NCBI GenBank assembly: GCA_018821305.1
Contig: JAHJMN010000124.1
Location: 1 to 64,000 of the forward strand
Direction of reading: 5' to 3'
From: Myxococcota bacterium
GTDB lineage: Bacteria; Myxococcota_A; Polyangia; HGW-17
DNA: 64,000 nt
The position numbers and the translations under genes are program-made. Position 1 is the first letter of the stretch. The number at the start of each line of letters is the position of its first letter. Below are positions 60,409 to 64,000 of the stretch, piece after piece. The notes beneath the pieces were generated by a model that saw only the letters and a list, made by a program, of their open reading frames with translations, was not told where the DNA came from and searched no databases.

Positions 60409-61233
60409 TTAAAATGGACTTACAAAAACTTTCATAGTCGGCTTCATATCCGGCTTCATAACTGGCTTCATAACCGGCTTCATGACTGGTTTCATAACCG
60501 GTTTCATAACCACGGGCATGGGCGGGGGAGGCGTCACCACCGGCTGCATATTTTCGACGGGTGGAGTAACGGGCTGCATGTTATCAACGGGCGGCGTTAC
60601 CACCGGTTGCATGTTGTCAACAGGCGGAGTGACTGGCTGCATGGCATCAACTGGTGGATTGACTGCAGGCTGCATTACCGGGACTGGTGTTGGAACCATT
60701 GGTGAAACTACAGGTGCCATGTCGACTACAGGTGTTTTTTCAGGCGCACCATTTTTGATTATAACTTCTTTTTGTGGCACTACAGTGGGTTTGGGCGCCA
60801 TTACCTTATTACCAATCAGTATACCTGCCAGACCGCCGATAAGAACACCCACCGCCAGTCCGCTGTAAAGATTTCTAGTGGCATTCGGGGCCTTTGATGC
60901 GGCGGCAGCAGCAGCAGCAGCAGTTGCTTTTGCGTTGCCTACTATTTCATTGGCGGCTTTTGCCTGAGATTCAAACTGATCTGCTCTTTTTTTCTCAGTA
61001 TCAATTTGACTTTTGAAATCAGAAATTTTTTGTTCGTAGGACTTTTTAATCTCCTCCTGAGCTTCAGCTTTTATCTGCTTGACGATCTCCTCATCAAGTT
61101 CCTTCTTCTTAGCTTCAATCTCAGATTTCTTTTCCTGTTTAACTTCATTGACTTCTTCATCAAACCATGAACCAGCTTCACGAATGATTGCGTCCAAAGG
61201 GTCGTTTCCGTTCTTTTTCAGATTGCTGTCCAC
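60409..61233 (-). CDS. Coiled-coil and proline-rich repeat membrane protein, 274 aa (GTG start)
   Basis: Residues about 1-115 are a highly charged coiled coil ('EKKSEIEAKKKELDEEIVKQI', 'FKSQIDTEKKRADQFESQ') and an alanine run. A single membrane helix follows ('GLAVGVLIGGLAGILIGN', about 123-140). The C-terminus is a proline-rich tail of 'PPVDNMQPV' repeats and a final 'MKPV' repeat, ending 'VSPF'. Cytoplasmic coiled coil with a periplasmic proline tail is the likely topology. The GTG at 61233 has AGGAGG six bases upstream and is preferred. Opens the operon that ends with pilB. Confidence 0.7.
   Translation of the reverse strand: MDSNLKKNGNDPLDAIIREAGSWFDEEVNEVKQEKKSEIEAKKKELDEEIVKQIKAEAQEEIKKSYEQKISDFKSQIDTEKKRADQFESQAKAANEIVGNAKATAAAAAAAASKAPNATRNLYSGLAVGVLIGGLAGILIGNKVMAPKPTVVPQKEVIIKNGAPEKTPVVDMAPVVSPMVPTPVPVMQPAVNPPVDAMQPVTPPVDNMQPVVTPPVDNMQPVTPPVENMQPVVTPPPPMPVVMKPVMKPVMKPVMKPVMKPDMKPTMKVFVSPF
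60440..60511 (-). repeat. Six 12-bp tandem repeats in coding DNA
   Basis: Six units of GGCTTCATAACC (with single-base variants) encode the MKPV/MKPD repeats at the end of the 60409-61233 protein. Copy number of such arrays changes easily. Confidence 0.85.
60527..60675 (-). repeat. 33/36-bp tandem repeats in coding DNA
   Basis: About four units encode 'PPVDNMQPV' and variants, alternating with one extra residue. They form the proline-rich region of the same protein. Confidence 0.7.
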
Positions 61234-61260
61234 GAGGAACCTCCTTATAAGCGAGACCAA

Positions 61261-62017
61261 ACGAATAGTATCATTAAACGATACTAAGTAAACAAATATA
61301 TCAAAAAAAATCTACTGAATACGGAACCTATTTAAACCGAAAAACAAAAAAAGTCAGAAAATTTTGCATTTACTCGATGCGCGACAGATCTTAAACATTG
61401 AGGAAGATAACAGGAATACAGGATATTGTTAGAATCATAGAACTCGAAAATAAGTGCCAGCCAAAAGGATTCATGTAAAGATTCTGTTGTTTTCAGAGGA
61501 TTTCCGGGAGTTAAAAATATTTTTGCGGCTAACCGATTCAAGAAAAGAAATAAAACACAGGCTAAAACGGCTGTTCAATGTCAATTTTCAATGTAGAGTC
61601 GAAAGTTGACATGCAAATAACAATTAAAAACAGGTAGTGAGAAGGGTAGAGTGGGTAGTGAAATCCACTGACAAAACTTGCAAAGAAATAATGTAATAAA
61701 TAAGAAGAGTTATGAAAAAAATATAATAAACAGCTATTTAACGATTGCCGCGAATACGAAAAATTCTCAAAAGTAATTAAAAAAAAAGTAATAAAGTAAC
61801 AAATCAGGATATTTAGTAACTTAGGGAAATAAAACTAACATAAATAAGGAAAAAAAATACATAAGATGCTGAATACAAAGAAAAAAGTACTTGCCAAAGA
61901 TATTCAAAAACATAAACTGGGAAAAATCCATTGAATGGAATATATTCAAAATATTTTATATAAACGAAAATATAAAGAATATAAGAAATATAAAAATAAC
62001 ATCGTAGAAAAGTAAAT
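61261..62017. other. Gene-free, very AT-rich divergent intergenic region
   Basis: About 760 bp between divergent genes. It holds an inverted repeat at 61579-61611, purine-rich GGGTAG-type repeats near 61635-61665, and long AT stretches from 61690 to 62010. The short ORFs listed here look like chance AT-rich frames. The promoters of both flanking operons should be here, but none is clear. Confidence 0.4.
61579..61611. promoter_or_regulatory. Imperfect inverted repeat (possible operator)
   Basis: TGTCAATTTTC and GAAAGTTGACA, ten of eleven bases complementary, around an 11-bp centre. The right arm contains TTGACA, usable as a -35 element on the plus strand, but there is no fitting -10. Confidence 0.35.
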
Positions 62018-62530
62018 ATGTCTGAGTATCTTGATATGGTAATTATTGAAAAGTATATGACTGAATATGAAGCCGGAATATCTTCGTATGACGTTCTACG
62101 TATTTTCAAAGATTATGGGATTAAACTCAGTGAAGCAACATTAAGGAAATATATCCAATTGGGGCTTTTACCCAGAAGTCACAGAGTTGGGACGGGTGAA
62201 AAAGGTCGGAACAGAGGATCTCGAGGACTTTACCCATCAAGTATCTTGAAAAGTATAAATGATATTAAAAGAATGCTTGTAGAGGGTATGACTCTTGACG
62301 ATATCGCAAGGGCGGCTCTCAAGTATCGAAGAGACATATCTACAATAAATAGAGATCTGGATAAGCTTATTTCAAATATGACCACTGAGGTTATGAGCCC
62401 TCATTTCGATGTCAGTCTCAAACCTGTGATCGAAAAAGACTTAAACAAAGCTAGAGATAATGCACGCCAACTTATTGAAACACTAGAAAATATAGATTCA
62501 ACCATAACGAACCCAAAACCAACACTGTAG
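62018..62530 (+). CDS. MerR-like DNA-binding protein, 170 aa
   Basis: N-terminal MerR-like winged helix-turn-helix ('GISSYDVLRIFKDYGIKLSEATLRKYIQLGLLPRS', then 'GLYPSSILKSINDIKRMLVEGMTLDDIARA'), with a C-terminal helical part that may be a coiled coil. No ligand-binding domain or metal cysteines. Followed 10 bp later by the sigma-region-4-like gene; both look like small cytoplasmic regulators. Confidence 0.75.
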   Translation: MSEYLDMVIIEKYMTEYEAGISSYDVLRIFKDYGIKLSEATLRKYIQLGLLPRSHRVGTGEKGRNRGSRGLYPSSILKSINDIKRMLVEGMTLDDIARAALKYRRDISTINRDLDKLISNMTTEVMSPHFDVSLKPVIEKDLNKARDNARQLIETLENIDSTITNPKPTL

Positions 62531-62540
62531 GAGAGAAACA

Positions 62541-63083
62541 ATGAGCACTATCAGAGAACCCCGGGAAGTTACTGCAAAAAAGAATCAAATTGAAAGACGA
62601 GAAATTAAAGCAAAGCGAAAGGGTGCAAGGCCACGTACTAAACTCGCTAAAAGATTGACAAAAGAAGAGAAGAAAATGAGCTCTTTCCTTGCCCAGTGGA
62701 TGGAAGAGGAAATGCCTAGAACAAGGGCTGAATGTTGCTATGGAATTCGGCCTTGCCCATATGTGAGGTGTCGATATAACCTTTACCTTGAAGTTAAGAA
62801 AAATGGCGCAATAAGCGGCAATCATAAGTGCGAACCCTGGGAAATGGAACATAGTTGTGCGCTGGATGTTTCCGAGAAAGGTCATCATACTCTCGATCAG
62901 GTCGGTGATTTTCTGAATCTCACAAGAGAGCGTGTTCGACAAATCGAGTCTGATGCTCTAGAAAAATTAAAAGATTCAGACGTTTCCATTGAGGAATACT
63001 TCGCACTGCTCTCAAATGCAAGTCCACAACTCTACGCTTATATGGACTACTTAAAGTACGCAAACCACGATTCTGGTGAATAG
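62541..63083 (+). CDS. Cysteine-containing protein with sigma-region-4-like HTH, 180 aa
   Basis: The N-terminus is very basic ('KKNQIERREIKAKRKGARPRTK'). A cysteine group in the middle ('ECCYGIRPCPYVRCRYNL' ... 'HKCEPWEMEHSCALDV') could bind metal. The C-terminal HTH 'TLDQVGDFLNLTRERVRQIESDALEKLKDSD' is nearly the canonical sigma-70 region 4.2, which contacts the -35 element, but regions 2 and 3 are absent. It may be a transcription regulator that borrows sigma architecture. Overlaps closely with the next gene (one base between). Confidence 0.75.
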   Translation: MSTIREPREVTAKKNQIERREIKAKRKGARPRTKLAKRLTKEEKKMSSFLAQWMEEEMPRTRAECCYGIRPCPYVRCRYNLYLEVKKNGAISGNHKCEPWEMEHSCALDVSEKGHHTLDQVGDFLNLTRERVRQIESDALEKLKDSDVSIEEYFALLSNASPQLYAYMDYLKYANHDSGE

Positions 63084-63084
63084 T

Positions 63085-64000
63085 TTGACGATAATAATTC
63101 TTGCTTTTTTGATTCTACATATAGCATTCGCCGGTAGAAGCAAATCCAGGAATGAATACTATATCGGTGATAAAAAGAATGGGTGGCTTTCTACAGGCGT
63201 GTCGATTGCGGTAACAGTCACAGGCGCATCTGCTATTTTCGGAACATTGACGCTAAGTTATCAGTATGGTTTGTGGGGATTCATATGGTTGATCTCCGGA
63301 TGTATTGGCCTTACGATTCTTTTAATATTGAGTAGTAAACTGAGATATGGCGAACTGACATTTATTAAGTCGCAAAACCGATTTTTTGAGATTCTTCTGG
63401 CTCTGGTAATTTTAATTTCGTGGGTTCTAATTATTTCTGTGCAACTAAAAGTTTTAAGCTCAATGCTATCTACCTGGCTATGGGGTCGCTATTTTGCTGG
63501 ATTTATTGTTGCACTGACAATAGGTGTTTATCTCTATAGAGGAGGTCAGAATGCTGTTATTAAAAGTGATAATATCCAGTTTTTTATAATGATGCTTTCT
63601 CTCGTAGTTTCTGTAATTGTCCTGCTTATTAAAACACCACTGTCACATGTCACATATGATAACCCAGAGTTTTTAGAAAAATATTCAATTCTGGCATTTC
63701 TCCCGGTAATCTTTTCCTACATTGTTGGTCCAGATATTCATGGGAGGCTTATAGGTCTGCCCTCTCAGGACAGACGGAAATCAATTGGTGTTTCGATATT
63801 GCTGATTTCGTTATTCTCATTAGGTCTTGTTATAGTGGGAATGCTCCTTCAGCGGGTATTTCCTGGTGTCTCCCCATCAAAGATCCCTGAGTTGATTGTT
63901 TTGAATGTTCCAGATTCTCTGCGGTGGCTCATATTGCTGGGGCTAACTGCTGCCATTATGTCAAGTCTTGACACAACCGTCTTTACTGCGACAACTATTT
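63085..64000 (+). CDS. Sodium:solute symporter family protein, N-terminal part (runs off the window)
   Basis: Open frame from a TTG at 63085, one base after the stop of the preceding gene, to the window end (305 codons); not in the ORF track. Multiple membrane helices. SSS-family marks: 'EYYIGDKKNGWLSTGVSIAVTVTGASAIFG', 'GGQNAVIKSDNIQFFI', and 'GLTAAIMSSLDTTVFTATT', the latter near the sodium site. Substrate unknown. The short spacing implies an operon with the two small regulators. Confidence 0.8.
   Translation, partial: MTIIILAFLILHIAFAGRSKSRNEYYIGDKKNGWLSTGVSIAVTVTGASAIFGTLTLSYQYGLWGFIWLISGCIGLTILLILSSKLRYGELTFIKSQNRFFEILLALVILISWVLIISVQLKVLSSMLSTWLWGRYFAGFIVALTIGVYLYRGGQNAVIKSDNIQFFIMMLSLVVSVIVLLIKTPLSHVTYDNPEFLEKYSILAFLPVIFSYIVGPDIHGRLIGLPSQDRRKSIGVSILLISLFSLGLVIVGMLLQRVFPGVSPSKIPELIVLNVPDSLRWLILLGLTAAIMSSLDTTVFTATTI

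Noticed and set aside
60307-60705. His/Arg-rich 132-aa ORF on the plus strand
   Set aside because: Antisense to the tandem-repeat part of the 60409-61233 gene; its composition is a shadow of the MKPV repeats.
61690-62010. tRNA or other RNA genes in the AT-rich gap
   Set aside because: No cloverleaf, TTCGA loop or conserved RNA motif seen here or elsewhere in the window.

Overview
The window looks like a chromosome segment of a Gram-negative bacterium of fairly low GC content. Support for an outer membrane comes from a TamB-family protein, a beta-barrel porin-like protein, many lipoproteins with a lipobox and a PilB/GspE-type ATPase. Several genes have the flavour of Myxococcota and other former Deltaproteobacteria: a lipoprotein with a 'CPDGYSC' cysteine motif and a PPC-like domain, TPR proteins with lysine/proline linkers, MerR-like and sigma-region-4-like small regulators, and many REC/histidine-kinase proteins. 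The lineage assignment is inference; no rRNA or tRNA gene was recognised.

Layout. (1) 1-6.0 kb is an accessory island. It holds four or five small orphan genes that resemble immunity proteins, plus a wrecked type I restriction locus (hsdR with its middle deleted, an intact KilA-N gene, an hsdS stub), all interleaved with repeats. (2) 6.4-14.4 kb carries rocD (minus), then a tightly coupled plus-strand run dapL-like, glcD-like, plsC-like, lipoprotein and VanW-family protein, meeting an MFS transporter head-on. (3) 14.5-23.4 kb has a membrane protein, an orphan protein with two recombinase-type DNA-binding domains, two lipoproteins, rng, an AHSA1/cold-shock-like fusion, a gluzincin peptidase and cca. 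(4) 23.4-28.6 kb is a minus-strand signalling group (CheC-like/REC, CheY, second response regulator, REC-histidine kinase), a DUF5924/DUF2914 membrane protein and rpsT. (5) 29-39.6 kb runs on the plus strand: porin-like protein, TIGR00725-like protein, phosphohexomutase, a giant TamB protein and a hybrid kinase. (6) 39.7-49.7 kb is on the minus strand: a probable operon PP2C-cinA-thpR-recA-PBP1A-hslO, then rimO and small lipoproteins. (7) 50.3-54.7 kb: a paralogous gene pair, a lipoprotein, arcC and thiI. (8) 54.8-61.2 kb on the minus strand: gpmI and a four-gene envelope operon ending in pilB. (9) 62-64 kb: two small regulators and the start of a sodium:solute symporter.

The outstanding non-coding signal is a dispersed family of roughly 150-bp repeats, about fifteen copies or fragments, all or nearly all between genes. 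Each copy is two stem-loops in tandem built from four inverted half-sites of TGTCCTG. Two main sequence types (A and B) share this architecture with different loops, a third form (C) appears in composites, and several helices show paired, compensatory changes between copies. Copies lie very close to gene starts or ends; one supplies the stop codon of rimO, another fills almost the whole pilB-gpmI gap. No transposase for them is visible here.
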